From Owenia fusiformis (Eukaryota; Annelida; Polychaeta; Sabellida; Oweniidae), in assembly GCA_903813345.2 (NCBI GenBank), contig CAIIXF020000007.1, positions 30,044,698 through 30,108,697 on the forward strand: 64,000 bases of DNA. Direction: 5' to 3'. The translations under genes were made by a program, and so were the position numbers. Below the pieces are notes generated by a model. It searched no databases. It was not told the DNA's origin and worked only from the letters and a program-made list of their open reading frames with translations. The stretch's first letter is position 1. Each line of letters starts with the position of its first letter. Positions 45,001 through 60,000 of this stretch are shown one piece after another.

Positions 45001-48000
45001 CTTTATGCCCTCCTCTCATATTCCCTAACACGGGGATCATAATGTTTTCTCATTTTTGTAAAAACAAAGTCAGTGACACCAATCTTGTTTGTCATTTTGA
45101 TATAAAACCATTGTTTACTCTATATCGTTAAGTGATTTTTAGGCTTCTGGATGAACAAATAACCATTCATGTATGTATTTCTTGCACAATACCATCTCGT
45201 TTTAGGTCTCGTGGCGTATGCAATTATGGTGGTAAGATTTATTCCAGGGGAGAAAAGTTTAAGCAACAATGTAATACTTGCAAATGTAAATCTGGGAGTG
45301 TGAAATGCTCTAAGAATAGATGCGGAAATGTCTGTACTTGGACAGGTAAATAACGATATTGAATCTACATTCTATTCATTAAAATACTTTACGTTAGATA
45401 TTCCTTCTGCGTTAGAATACACAATTTTTCAACATATTATAAAATTGCATTTATTCTCGTAGTAGGATTGATCAATCAGTATCGTTAGTTTCTTGGATCC
45501 CCGTTGTGTGGTCAATTCTGACACATCACTCAATCTTAACCAGCTAATCACTAGGCTCAACAATTTCTTATTACTACCACGTCATTAGCCCTATTTACAC
45601 TACACGCGACATTTCAAGACGTCTAACACCCAAGTCACATTTGTCGTAAGGCGGCCGTGCGTCGACCGTGTTACACGGAATATGGCATACATTCATGGTT
45701 GCGCGGTATTTGTGACACGGGTGAATATGCCATACTCAACTGCGGTATATGGCATATTCCGCAGGTGAGTATGCGATATTCCGCAGTGAATATGCGATAC
45801 ATTGATTTCAGTGAATACCCGATACTCACCTGCAGAATATGTCATACTCACTTGCGGAATATGCCATATACAGCAGGTGCATATGACATATTCCGCAGGT
45901 GAGAACGTGATACAAAAAGACTTGGTTTGATTGGTTGCGAAAATCGACTCTAAATGTAAAACTTCGCTGGATTACCAATGTTGTTAGTGCGCGTCGAGTA
46001 CTAATATATGAATCCTGGATTTATTGGGAAGGTTTATTACGTGAGATTGGTGAGTGATACTTCTGCATACGTTGATATATTCGATTAACTGTACTGTTGA
46101 TTCAGTAATAATTATAATAATTCATAAAGTTTTACTTGTTCGTTCAATCGATGAAATTGACAATTGCGTACTTCCGTATCACGTTCTCATTGGTTAGTGT
46201 GTATGACATATACCGCAGATGAATCTGTCATACACCTCAAGTGAATATGCCATATTCGTTGCGGAATATGGCATATTTTTGTATCGTGTTTACCGCGTAA
46301 CAGACCGCAGATCAATTAAATCAGTGAATTTCTGCGGCGAGCGTAGCAAATCTACGCTCGCCTTGCGGTCTCCGTACGGCGTATCCAGTTTTGAACAGGC
46401 CGCAGGGTCGTCGCAGAAATTATAACTCGGAGTTATAATATTTGTTCATTTCTGCGGTCCCCGTAGAAATTAATTGGCTCAACAAGATTGAATCATTATT
46501 TGTCAATGGTTCACGATCATTTTTCATTTGATATTACATCCTAGCACTATGAATAACATTTATAAATTGTCCTGAAGTAAATAAAATGAAAAAGGTATTA
46601 TTTATCAACAGAAATCTAAAATTCACCGTGCGGCTGCCGTGGGAAATGTGACTGCAAAAGTATGAGAGCGTAGAAATTCTGCGGCGAGCGTAGAAAAGCT
46701 ACTGACCGCAGAAATGATAAACCGTAAAGCGACCGTAGGAAATGTGACTGGGGTGTTACACCCCACTCACATTTGTCATACGGAGGCCGAACGTCGACCG
46801 CAGATCAATTAAATCAGTGAATTTCTGCAGCGAGCATAGAAAAACTACTGGGTAACACCCCAGTCACATTTCCTACGGCGACTGTGCGGCCTATCATTTC
46901 TGCCGTCAGTAACATTTCTACGCTCGCCGTAGAATTTTTGGGTCGGATACTTTTGCAGTCACATTTCCTACAACAACCGCACGGCGAATTTTGAATTTCT
47001 GTTGAAAAACGTTAATGTTTATTTTTAGTTTATTTACATCAGACTAAGATATATAATCAAAAAAAAAGTGTTGAGTGACCAACTTAATCTTTTGTAATGT
47101 ACGTTGCTGTGCTATCAGTGACCTTACATCAAACAGTATACCTATTGCGTCGTGTTCACAGCAAAGATATGTCAGCAAACCTGACCTGAAAAACTGTTTC
47201 CAAACGTACATAACTCATCAAAACTTTACGGCAGACCCAAGTCAAGCTCGAGGTGCAGCCACAGTGGGACAGGTCTTCGGTCTGGCAACGAACTGTTGAT
47301 TTCTACTGCGACCGCAGAAATGAAAAATATTATAACTTCGAATTATAATTTCTACGGCTACTCTGCGGCCTATAAAAACAGGATACTCCGTACGGAGACC
47401 GCAAGGCGAGCGTAGTTTTCCTACGCTCGCCGCAGAAATTCACTGATTTAATTGATCTGCGGTCAACGCACGGCTGCTGTATGACAAATGTGACTGGGGT
47501 GTAATGTACCTTTGGAAACAGTTTTAAGTCAGCTTTCGGTCATATATTTGCTGTAAACACAACACAATACGTATTCTGTTTGATGTACCATCCCAGTCAC
47601 ATTTGTCGCAGGGCGGCCGTAAGGCGACCGCAGATCAATTAAATCAGTGAATTTCTGTGGAAAGCGTAGGAAAACTACGGGCTGGAAGATTCAGCTCAGT
47701 TCTTGAGCTTGTAATAGGCAGAATGTTCTAAAATGACATCTTAATGTCTTATCCATGGCCACAAATCACATATCATACTGTATAAGATCTCATATTCATT
47801 CTGGAAGTATCTGAGGCAAGTGAACATTGCAATTTTGAACAATTTAATTTTTTATTATGACCTTCTTTACTATTCACATTCGTCAAATTTCTACTGACCA
47901 GTACATTTTATAATATCTACTCTGCCAATTTTGCCTCCTTAGATTCATGCGGTGCCTGCTGTTACGCGGTATATGGCATACATTCATGGTTGCGCGGTAT

Positions 48001-51000
48001 TTGTGATATGGGTGAATATGCCATACTTACCTGCAGTATATGGCATATTCCGCAGGTGAGTATGCGATATTCTGCAGTGAATATGCGATACATTGATTTC
48101 AGTGAATACCCGATACTCACCTGCAGAATATTTCATATTCACTTTCGGAATATGCCATACACCGCAGGTGAATATGACATAAACCGCAGGTGAAAACGTG
48201 ATACAGAAAGCCTTGATTTGATTGGTTGCGAGAATCGACTCTTAATGTAAAACTACGCTGGATTACCAGTTTAGTTAATGCGTCGAGTACTAATATATGA
48301 ATCCTGGATTGATTAAGTTTATTACGCGAGATTGGTGACTGATACGTCGCTAAGTTAATAGAGAGGTTTCGGAAAACGAATTAGCTAAAACGTATCCGCA
48401 TCCGTATCTCGTTACGTTTACGGATACATATTTCGAGAATTTTCGTTTCGCAGTTCGTTTTTTGAAGTACGTAATTATAAACGCATCTCAATCCGTGTTT
48501 AATAGTAGTGAAAACTAGGGTCAAATAAAAGGCTTCATCTGCACTAAGATTTCAAAACACCATTGGGAGTGTCAGCTTTCAGAATCACAACTCCAAAAGA
48601 GTTTTTGGTGAGTGCAAAAACACATATTAACCCTTTCATCCCTAAGGTGTCATTTTTTAATTTCATGACATCAATTTCAAAAAAGATTATTTCTAGGTTT
48701 ACAATAACCAATTCAGTGTCAAATTATTATTTTGGAGGTATTTAAGGGTTTGAAAACAAATAGGCTGAATGCTGGTCATTAAGTGACGTGCAGTGACTGC
48801 ATTATGCCACAAAATGAGTAAACATTTCTAAAATCACTTGCCATACTGCACATGGACCTTTGATTTCATGTTTTTGCAGCTGTATATTTTGGTAATAATT
48901 CAAGATCAAATAAGTAAAAAATAGCGACTTGGGCAAGGCCAGGGCATTCGGAAACCATACGTTTTTACATAAGCCACCCCCCTTTCCTCATACATGGGCT
49001 TTAGTTGAAAACCCATGCCTCATATAAACTAAGGAGGGGAGCAAAGTAACATATTTGATCATAGAAAGCTACACAAATATATCATTTATGCAATAAAAGT
49101 ATGTTTTGTATGAGAAATCAACAAAAAATATATTATGTAAAAAAATTAATTAGGATTGTTTTTTTTTTAATTCATTGAACAACGGGGGACCAGCTCATCA
49201 GAGAATCCGAGAGAACGACGCGAAGCTAACGCCTATCATACCACTTGAATATCTCACCATCATAATACCCTATATCCCCTTTGGGATCTACACAGAATCA
49301 ACTGATAAACCGATTACATAATACCCTAAACCGGCCATTTGTTTCTTGAATGATTTAACCCAATAAACACCACAACCTGATCGGACACAGGCCACAACTC
49401 GACATATATAACCTATTACAATCAAACACAACCTAGATCACCAATCATGCAATAGTACAATAGAACATAACCAAGTGTCAAAATACACAGAACGCAATAA
49501 AGCATAACCCAGCACCAAAGCCAGTCGAGAGCAACCTGACTTATAACCACCAAAACACAACCAACTGTCAGATTAACACAAAATGTCACAACCCAATAAT
49601 AAGACAACAAAGACAACCAATTGTTGAATTAACTCAACACAATTGTGCACAATCAAACAATAAAAACACAATCAGGCACAACCAATAAAACACAACTAAA
49701 CTAACAACAATGAAAACACATCGAACTGTGAAATTATCACCACAGAATTTGGCACAACCCAATGATAAACCAAAAAAGCGAACACAGCCCATTGATTAAG
49801 TAACACAACACAATTTTTCAAAACCCAAAACCAAACAATCAAAACAAAATCAGGCACAGGAAAAAAACACATTAAAATTGTAATACCGAGACACACAACT
49901 AGGCTAACTTACGTCACAACCCTGAGCTAGCAAACCAACATAACATATTCACAAGAGAAAAGAACCCATTATAAGATTAACATAACACAATAGGACACAA
50001 CCCGATACTAAATCACCAGACTAACAATCATCAAAAGAGAACCGAGTCTCAAACGCACACAACACAATTCGGCAAAACCTATACCTACTTGACACTAACC
50101 CACCATTACACAACTAGGCTTAACCAAATACTCAGTTGATTTACTCAACCCATCAAAACACAATCAGGCACAACCAATAAACCACAATGAAACTTTGATA
50201 CCAATTTACTCAACTAAGTTATTCCAACTGGAGACAATCGCACAAAGCAATTAGGGACAACCCGATATCTACTGAATACATGTATCTACTTGTATTACAA
50301 CCACCCCCCCTTCCCTATCATCACAAGGCTGCTAATGAAGAACACATATCATGGACTACAACCCAAGAGTTAGGAACATCTGGGGCCCCTACCTCGACTA
50401 TGTAAGAGAGAAGGTCCGTTACAGGCCTGTCTTTAAAAAAATTGGAAAATAGGAAATGATACGCCAATATCATCATCCTAGGATCAAAGAAATATACTCT
50501 ACCTGTCACATAATCACCGACGGTCGGGGAAGCTTGGGCACTAAGCTTTAGGGTACTAGTCTCCCTGGACCCCCAAACGAGGCCGCTTACTATTTGACAT
50601 AGATCGCATGATTGATGCGTGTTCAAGTCATACCACGGGAAGAAACTACCGGGAGCTAGAAATTTATTCAAAATCATCATACTGAGCACTTTCGGGAGTT
50701 TTTAGCCAAAAAGCTCCCCCTTGTCACAAGCTGGATACGGGCAAAAGTGATGCGGGGCGCCATCTTTAGACCCACTATCACATTCATTTTCGAGGTCAGG
50801 ACCAAGCTGCTATACTCAAACTAAACCCAAGACCCTGCTCTATATTAATTCGGAGCGTGACTTAAGGCACAAAATATATATTCAGGTGGCCTAGCTGCTA
50901 ACCATTAGTTTGATGTCCCTAAGAAATTGACTACGGTATTACTATTGACCCCAGAAACGATAGACCTTACATCTGCCTATTAGCAAATATGACTAAAGCT

Positions 51001-54000
51001 TTATTCGTAAAAATTGCAGGCCCCTCCCTTATAATCAAAGGAGGAGGGAAATTAGTGCAACATATTTTGGACAGTCATATGTTTGAATTTGGCCATTTTC
51101 TAAAGATTTAAACAATCGCATATGTTAGGTCAATGCATTACCTCCAGGAAAATCACTTCTAGAGATGATAAAATAATTTCGACTTGGACACAGGGTAGAT
51201 GCAAACAACCCACCCACATGTTTTTTCTGAAATATTTTCCTAATTTTCGACCCCTTCCATCCCTGCTTTTTTAATTTTTCTTGCATTAATATGTTGCGTT
51301 TTGACACATAGTTAACCACTTTAAAGGAATAAGTGATTCCTTAAAGATTCTCGCAATCTTTATCCAATCAGCGTTTGCGAGTGTGTCGGCTCACGTATAA
51401 AAGGCGAATCCAACTCAAATCCATGCAGGGGTGTATGAGGTACTCGAATATGAAAGAGCTCGTGAAATCTGAATTTATATGCACATGGTCAATGTTTACA
51501 CATGTTTGGAGTTATTGAAGAAAATGTGATATGGGTGTGGTTCCGGATTTGAAGTCATTGTTGGAAAATATGATTTTAATACGTGAAATTATATCTATAA
51601 ATACAGCACTATATACATGTATGATTGTGTCCAGAAATGTTTGAAACCCTTACGGAAAATTCTGTCTACATTTTGTCACCATTGCTCTTTCTACCCGCAT
51701 TCTAGTGCTGTTTGAATGAATATATTAATTAATGTATTTCTAACTAAAATATATCACTTTTTTATAAACCACAAACATTTAGATCATAAAAAATTATTCA
51801 ATACTTGAGTGAGCACGATATGCAAGGGTAACTAAGTTGACACAGTAAATGACCACTGATATTGTGTTAGTCCATGCACACAGCGTATTCTGCTAAGGCC
51901 ATAAGAAGTAGATCCTCTGTTTTGCGTTCCCTTGCTTGCACGATTTTGAGTAAATCAGAAAAAACACATCCAAATAGCAATTACAAGGGTCTGAAAGTAC
52001 CATCACATTTCAGAATCAGATGAAATGGCGGATAATTTGATGTGCGTCAAAATTGACAGTGTTATAATTATTTGACATACATTGTGTTTTTTCTTATTTT
52101 TTACCCTTGAATAATAGCTATATTTTTATATATTGTATAAAATGTATAGATATGTGTTTGTAATCACTGCAAATTGGGATGTCATCCTTTTTTATGCCCC
52201 TAAAATGTATATATTTCTCAGCAAACAAGCTTGTGTTTTTTTCTTGAGTTTGTGTTTGTTTTCCTTGTACCCTTGCATGATTTGGATTTTGCCAGGACGC
52301 AAAACAAAGAATCTACTTCTTATGGCCTAATATACTTTTGCTAACACCCCCACTTTCATAGTGAAGTGACTAATTGGTTTATGTTTACGTTTTAATGTGT
52401 TTTGGGTTCCTTGTTACAGCAAGGGGGGCCAGTAAAGTAGACTAACATGTTTGCATGGCAAATTTTGATCGAATATTTGAGACACTTTAAGGGGTTTTAA
52501 AGATACCCATTATGGGTGACCAAACTTAGCTGAAAGCAATGATTTTTCCTATGGGAAAATAACATGGGAAATATTGTTTTCCACTTTATCTAAAAGGAAT
52601 CATTTATTCCTTTTGAGGGATTAACTGTGTGTCAAAACGCAACATATTGATGCAAGGAAAATTAAAAAAGCAAGGATGGAAGGGGTTGAAAATCAGGAAA
52701 ACATTTCAGAAAAAAACATGTGGTTGGGTTGTTTGCATCTACCCTGTCTCAAAGTCGAAATTATTTTATCATCTCTAGAAGTGATTTTCCTGGAGGTAAT
52801 GAATTCGCCTAACATATGCAACTGTTTAAATCCCCAGGAAATGGCCAAAATCAAACATATGACTGTCCAAAATCTGTTGCGCTAACTTCCCTCCTCCTTT
52901 ATCGACAGATAAGGCTATTACTTCATCAAAATTAGCACGATACACATGATAACATATGTGGGTTACTAGAATTATACATTTAGTGAAAAATTTATCAACA
53001 AAATAGATACGGAGACAACTACGCACAGAAAGTGCTAGTTTACGTACTTTCGGTATTGCTGTTGGTATCACAAACGTATTGAGTACACTTTTACTCCATC
53101 GATGCGTTACGGATTTTGATACGGGTAGCTAAAACGTTGTGCGAAACATGTATACTGTAATTATTGCAATACCATTCCATACAGTGTAAAATGAATTGAA
53201 CATACCATTTGAAAAACTCGATTTATTTCAAACAATAAACAAATTCATTCACCAAATTTTAGTCAAATTATACACAGCACACTGTACTTGTTCATATAGT
53301 GATACCTTTAGAACTAAAAACAATATAATCGAAGGGTAAAATCGGATACGTAAATGACCAACGTACAAAAGCCTCATTTTTCGTGTTTTCCGTATCATTT
53401 CACGTATAAATTGAACTGACTACGCATAAATCTGGTAAATACGTTACGGATACGGAACCGTGGGGCTAAAAAACATTTTGCGAAACCGCATCCGTATCTC
53501 GTTACGTTTACGGATACGTATTTCGATAATTTTCGTTTCGCAGTACGTTTTTTGAAGTACGTAATTACAAACGCATCTCAGTCGTGTTTAATAGTGAAAA
53601 CTAGGGTCAAATAAAAGGCTTCATCTGCACAAAGATCAGAATCACAACTCCAAAAGTATTTTTGGTGAGTGCAAAAATACATATTAATCCTTTCATCCCC
53701 AATGTGTCATTTATTAATTTCATGATATCAATTTCAAAATGAAGAATATACTTTAGGCCAGAAAAGTCTATTTTTAGGTTTACAATAACAAATTCAGTGT
53801 CAAACTATACTTTTGGGAATATTTAAGGGTTTGAAAACAGATAGGCTGAATAGTGGTCATTAAGTGACGTGCAGTGACTGCATTATGCCACAAAGTGCGT
53901 AAACATTTCTAAAATCACTTGCCATACTGCACATGGACCTTTAATTTCATGTTTTTGCAGCTGTATATTTTGGTAATAATTCAAGATCAAATAAGTAAAA

Positions 54001-57000
54001 AATAGCGACTTGGGCAAGGCCAAGACATTCGGAAACCATACGTTTTCACATAAGCCACCCCCTTTCCTCATACATGTGCTTTAGTTGAAAACCCATGCCT
54101 CATTATATTAAGGAGGGGGGCAAAGTAACATATTTGATGATAGAAAGCGACACAAATATATCATTTATGCAATAAAAGTATGTTTTGTATGGGAAATCAA
54201 CAAAAAACATATTATGTAAAAAGATGAATTAGCATTGTTTTTCTTAAATTCATTGAACAACACCTATCATACCAGTTGAATATCTCACCATAATAATACC
54301 CTATATCCCCTTTGGGGTCTACACAGAATCAACTGATAAACCAACAACATAATACCCTAAACCGGCCATTTGTTTCTTAACCCAATAAACACCATAACCT
54401 GATCGGACACAGCCCACAACTCGACATATATATATATATATAACCTATTACACCCAAACACAACCTAGATCACCAATCATGCAACAGTACAATAGAACAT
54501 AACCCAGTGTCAAAATACACAGAACGCAATAGAGCATAAGCAAGCAACAAATCCAGCATAGCGCAACCTGACTTACAACCACCAAAACACAACCAACTGT
54601 CAGATTAACACAATATGTCACAACCCAATAATAAGACAACAAAGAGAAACACAACCAATTGTTGAATTAACTCAACACAATTGTGCACAACCCAACACTA
54701 AACAATAAAAACACAATCAGGCACAATCAATAAAACAAAACTACACTAACAACAAGGAAACCACATCGAACTGTATAATTATCACCACACAATTTGGCAC
54801 AACCCAATGGTAAACCAACAAAAGCAAACACAGCCCATTGTTCAAGTAACACAACACAATTTTTCAAAACCCAAAACCAAACAATCAAAACAAAATCAGG
54901 CACAGGCAAAAAAACACATTAAAATTGTAATACCGAGATACACAACTTACTTAACCCAATTGGAGACACCGCAAATACAACACAATCAGACACAACAAGA
55001 TACTTCACCCGACTAGCCACAACCCGCTAGCCAACCATCATAACATATTCACAAGAGAAAACAACCCATCATAAGATTATAGATTTACACAACCAGGCTT
55101 AACCAAATACTCAATCGATTTACTTAACTCATCAAAATACAATCAGGCACAACCAATAAACCACAACGAAACGTTGATACCGATACTCAACTGAGTTATT
55201 CCAACTGGAGACAATCGCACAAAACAATCGGGGACAACCCGATATCTACTGAATATGTACTTGAATTACAACTCCCCTTTCCTATCATCACAAGGCTGCT
55301 AATGAAGAACACATCATGGACCACTACCCAAGAGTTAGGAACATCTGGGGCCCCTACCGTGACTCATATGCAAGAGAGAAGATCCGTTACAGGATCTGGA
55401 TGTCAGGCCTGTCTTTACAAAAAATGAAAATCTCATCATCCTAGGATCATGGAAATATACTCTCCCTGGACCCCCAAACGAGGCCGCTTACTATTTGACA
55501 TAGATCGCATGACTTGATGTGTGTTCAAGTCATACCACGGGAAGAAGCTACCTGCTGGCTATAAATTTTTTCAAAATCATTCAGTTTTTTATCATACTGA
55601 TCAATTTTCGGGCCAAAAAGCTCCCCCTTGCCACTAGCTGGATACGGGCAAGAGTGATGCGGGGCGCCATCTTTAGACCCAATATCACATTCATTGTCTA
55701 GGTCAGGACCAAGCTACCATACTCAAACTAAGCCCAAGACCCTGCTCTATATCATCTATATATAAATTCGGAGCGTGACTTAAGGCACAAAATATATATT
55801 CAGGTGGCCTAGCTGCTAACCATTGGTTTGATGTCCCTAAGAAATTGACTACAGTATTACTATTGAGCCCATAAACGATAGACCTTACATCTGCCTATCA
55901 GCAAATGTGACTAAAGCTTTATTCGTAAAAATTGCAGGCCCCTCGCTTATAATCAAATTTATCGGCAGATAAGGCTATTACTTCATCAAAATTAGCAAGA
56001 TTCACATGAAAACATATGTGGGTTACTAAAAATTTATCAAGATTTGAAGGACAAAATAGATACGGAGACAACAACGCACAGAAAGTGTTAGTTTACGTAC
56101 TTTCGGTATTGCTGTTGGTATCAGAAACGTATTGAGTACACTTTTACTCCATCGATGCGTTACGGATTTTGATACGGGTAGCTAAAACGTTGTGCGAAAC
56201 ATGTACACTGTAATTATTGCAATACCATTCCATACAGTGTAAAATGAGTTGAACATACCATTTGAAAAACTCGATTTATTTCAAACAATAAACAAATTCA
56301 TTCACCAAATTTTAGTCAAATTATACACAACACACTGTGCTTGTTCATATAGTGATACCTTTAGAACTAAAATCAATATAATCGAAGGGTAAAATCGGAT
56401 AGGTAAATGACCAACGTACAAAAGCCTCGTTTTTCGTGTTTTCCGTATCATTTCACGTATAAATTGAACTGACTACGCATAAATCTGGTAAATACGTTAC
56501 GGATACGGATCCGTGGAGCTAAAAAACGTTTTGCGAAACCTCTCTAATGATCATGCCCCACGTACGTGGGTCGGGACGTGGGTACGAGGTACTAGGTTTT
56601 TATACAAAGCCTTGAATATACGAGAGTACAGGAATGCATGGTATATAATAAACAATTACACATGAAAACATGGAGACTGGTATCCATGTCGTGTATTCAA
56701 AACATTTGTACAGACACCATCATACAGAATTTTAGAGTTGTTCAGACACCATCATTTTTCAAAACGAAAAACAGTCTCAAATAATATGCGTCCTCTGCTT
56801 GTCAATTTAGGTTCATTTGAAAGACTGAGATAGTATACTACTCTAAGAGCGAGGAGGAAAATTCTTAATAAATGGAGTATAGTTGGTTTGGCAGCATTTT
56901 CAGTTAGAGGGAAGTCTTGGATGAAAATTCTACCTAGGTAATAGCTTCACAGAGTGGTACATAATTCTTTTTTTCAGGGGTTAGATCCCCCCAAAACACC

Positions 57001-60000
57001 CCACCCCGGTAAAATAATTTTTTCATTCTCAATAACTTTAGATATCTTGATGTTTGTAAGTTACATACATAGACATTACATATATGAATCATTTGAAAAA
57101 TAAATAATGCCAATCACTCTTACAGAATTTGAATAATAGTACAAAGTGTGTACCCTAGGGGGCAAATTCGCGACCCATTTTCTTTAGAGCCTCACTTTTC
57201 AATTAGACACTGGAAGACATTGGGAAAATTCATGTGAAGTGCCCAGTAGCAGGCCTATGAGCCCTGAAAGGTTCAAATTAATTGAATCAGTAGGAGCCAA
57301 GAAAATTTGACATTTTCGAGATGGGTGATTTTATGTATGACTATAGCTGACGCTTATAGTTTCTAGATCCATCCCTCTTTGATGTTAAATATGGTTTTAA
57401 AGTGTAGAACTAAGATGTAAAAAATAATTAAAATGGGGTTTAAGGAAGTTAAAAGTTTTAAATAAGTCCAAAATTTGAAGAATTGTATAATATCAGGTCT
57501 GAATTTACGAATTTCAGGTATGACCTCGGATGACCCTTATGTTTTTTATATCTGTCCCTCTTTGATGATATGTATGTTTTTTTAGTAACAAACTAAGCTG
57601 TAAAATATAATTTAGATGGATTTTAAGAAGGTTTAAGGATCTTAACAAGTCAAAATTTGAAGAATTGTACTATATCAGGTCTGAATTTATGAATTTCAGG
57701 TAAGACCTTGGGTAAGCCTTATATTTTTTACATCAGTCCCTCTTTGATGATATGTATTGTTTTGTAGTGTTGAACTAGGATGTAAAAAACAATTAAAATG
57801 GATTTTAAGAAGGTTTTTAGGATTTTCACAAGTTCAAAATTTGAAAAATTGTACAATATTAGGTCTACAATTAACACATTTCAAGTATAGCCTTGGTTGG
57901 TTTATATGTTTTTTACACCTATCCCCTTTTCATGATATATTTGGTTTAGTAGTGTTGAAATAATATGTATAACATAATTTGGATGGGTTTTAAAAGAACA
58001 AAATGTTTTAAACAAGTTCAAAATATTGGCGAATTGTACAATATCAGATCTGAAATTAACAGATTTCAAGTATAACCTTTGTTGGCCCTTATGTTTTTAA
58101 CATCCCTTTTTGATGATATATATGGTTTAGCAGTGTGGAACTAAAAGGTAAAACATATTTAAAATGGGTTTTAAGGAGGTTTAAGGTTTTAAACAAGTTC
58201 AAAACTTGACAAATTGTACAATATGAGACCTGAAATAAACAAATTTCAGGTATAGCCTTAGATGAGCCTTATGTTTTTGCATATATCTCTCTATGATAAC
58301 ATATGTGGTTTTGTAGTATGGAACTAAAGTGTAAATCATAATTTAGATGGGTTTTAAGGAAGTTTAGGTTCTAAAGAGGTTCAAAACTTGACAAATTGTA
58401 CAATATCAGGTCTGAAATTAACAAATTTCAGGTATAGATTTGAATGATCCTCATGCTCTTTACATTCTAAACCTCTTTGATGATTTACATGGTTCTGTAG
58501 TGTGGGACTAAAATGTAAAACATAATTTAGGAATTTTGGGTTTTAAGGAAGTTTAACCCTAATGTCTGCAGGGGAGGGGGGGGGTCAAATTGACCTACCC
58601 CTCTGTTTTTAAATGGTACTTTTTGCAAGTTTTTCTTGTGCCATCATTATTATTTTTAGCTTGAGCCACAGATAAATAACACCTTTTGGTGTAAAGATCA
58701 AGGTGATTGGGGGTTGAGGTGCAAAGTTATGATAGTCCGAAGTTGATCCCAATAAAAATGAAATTTATGAAATATTGATGGTTACCCTGTTTTTAATACT
58801 ATAAAAAAAATGCAAAATGATGATAATTTCTAGATAATCATTTAGCAATAAGTAATAAATATAAACCTCCTTAAAACCCCAAATTCCTAAATTTTGTTTT
58901 ACATTTTAGTTCCACACTACAAAACCATGTAAATCATCAAAGAGGTTAAGAATTTCAGACCTAATATTGTACAATTTGTTTTGAACTTCCTGAAAACCTC
59001 AAAGAGCGAATCAGATCCAGCAAGCAGCTAAACAAAAAATTGTTTAAATTTTTGAATATTTCTGGCTTATGTCATTTCTTTTCATGTCTATTTGCTAAAA
59101 ATCCCCAAAGTGCACACTTTAGTGTAGGAAAACTAAAGAATTCTACAATAATGTATCGTTTTTCCATAAGAATGGTTACCATTCTTATTATTTTGGGTGT
59201 ATTTAAACACTTTTCCCCCATTTTTGCACTTTGAATCCATTATAACTTCATCAGTTTTTAACACATCATGAATCTTTTTAAAGTTATTGTATTTTAGATT
59301 GTAAGGAATAGATTGGTAGGTGAATTGTACATGTTGCTTGTAATTTTATCACCCCTATAGATCTGATTCTGCCTTTTAACTTCCTTAAAACTGATCCATC
59401 TAAATTATGTTTTACAACTTAGTTCCATACTACTAAACCATATATATCGTCATAGAGATATCGTATACCTGAAATTCGTTAATGTCAGATATGATACTGT
59501 ACAATTTGTCAAATTTTGAACAGCTTTAAAACCTTAAACCTTCTCAAAACCAATCTAAATTATGTTTTCCCTCTTAGTTCCACACTACTATATATTACCA
59601 ACCATATATTATATAATCATTGAGTGATAGATGTAAAAAACGAATAAGGGCCATCCACAGCTATACCTAAAATTAATAAATTCCAGACCTGTTATTTGTA
59701 CAATTCTTCATATTTTTAAGACCTGTTTAAAACCCGTCTAACTTATGTTTAATATCTTAGTCCAACACTACTAAACCATATATGTCATCAAAAAGGGATA
59801 GGCTGATAGGTGTAAAAAACATAAGGCTCGTCCAAGGTAATACCAAAAATTTTCATTAATATCAGCTCTGATATTGTACAATTCGTAAAAATTTGAACTT
59901 GTTGAAATCTTTAAACTTCTTTAAAACCCATCTTAATTATGATTTACATATTGGCTCCACACTACTAAACAATATATACATATATCATCAAAAAGGGATA

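Larger units (their letters stand above)
48361..56544. mobile_element. Dimeric TIR element: two tandem units with shared junction
   Basis: GAGAGGTTTCGGAAAACG starts at 48361, and its complement CGTTTTGCGAAACCTCTC ends at 56544. Unit A (48361-53487, including a 1.86-kb insertion) and unit B (53488-56544) are colinear: subterminal CCGCATCCGTATCTCGTTAC, then AAGGCTTCATCTGCAC, an ACAACCCAATAA-rich stretch, and CTTTCGGTATTGCTGTTGGT near the end. At 53459-53488 the right end of A (AACATTTTGCGAAACC) fuses directly to unit B without the GAGAGG tip. TA-like flanks are compatible with a TA target. No transposase recognised. Confidence 0.8.

Noticed and set aside
47075-47299. 74-codon frame within the inverted-repeat cluster
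   Set aside because: Its sequence overlaps a 90-bp inverted repeat found again at 47503-47590 and shows no known motif.
49422-49896. Val/Leu/Cys-rich membrane-protein-like frames on the minus strand (also 54448-54909)
   Set aside because: These are composition artefacts of the ACAACC-rich tract read in reverse.
50321-50689. 122-codon minus-strand frame in unit A
   Set aside because: It has no recognisable domain, lies in a transposon-like unit, and the corresponding stretch of unit B (about 55270-55620) is broken by indels, so no coding constraint is evident.
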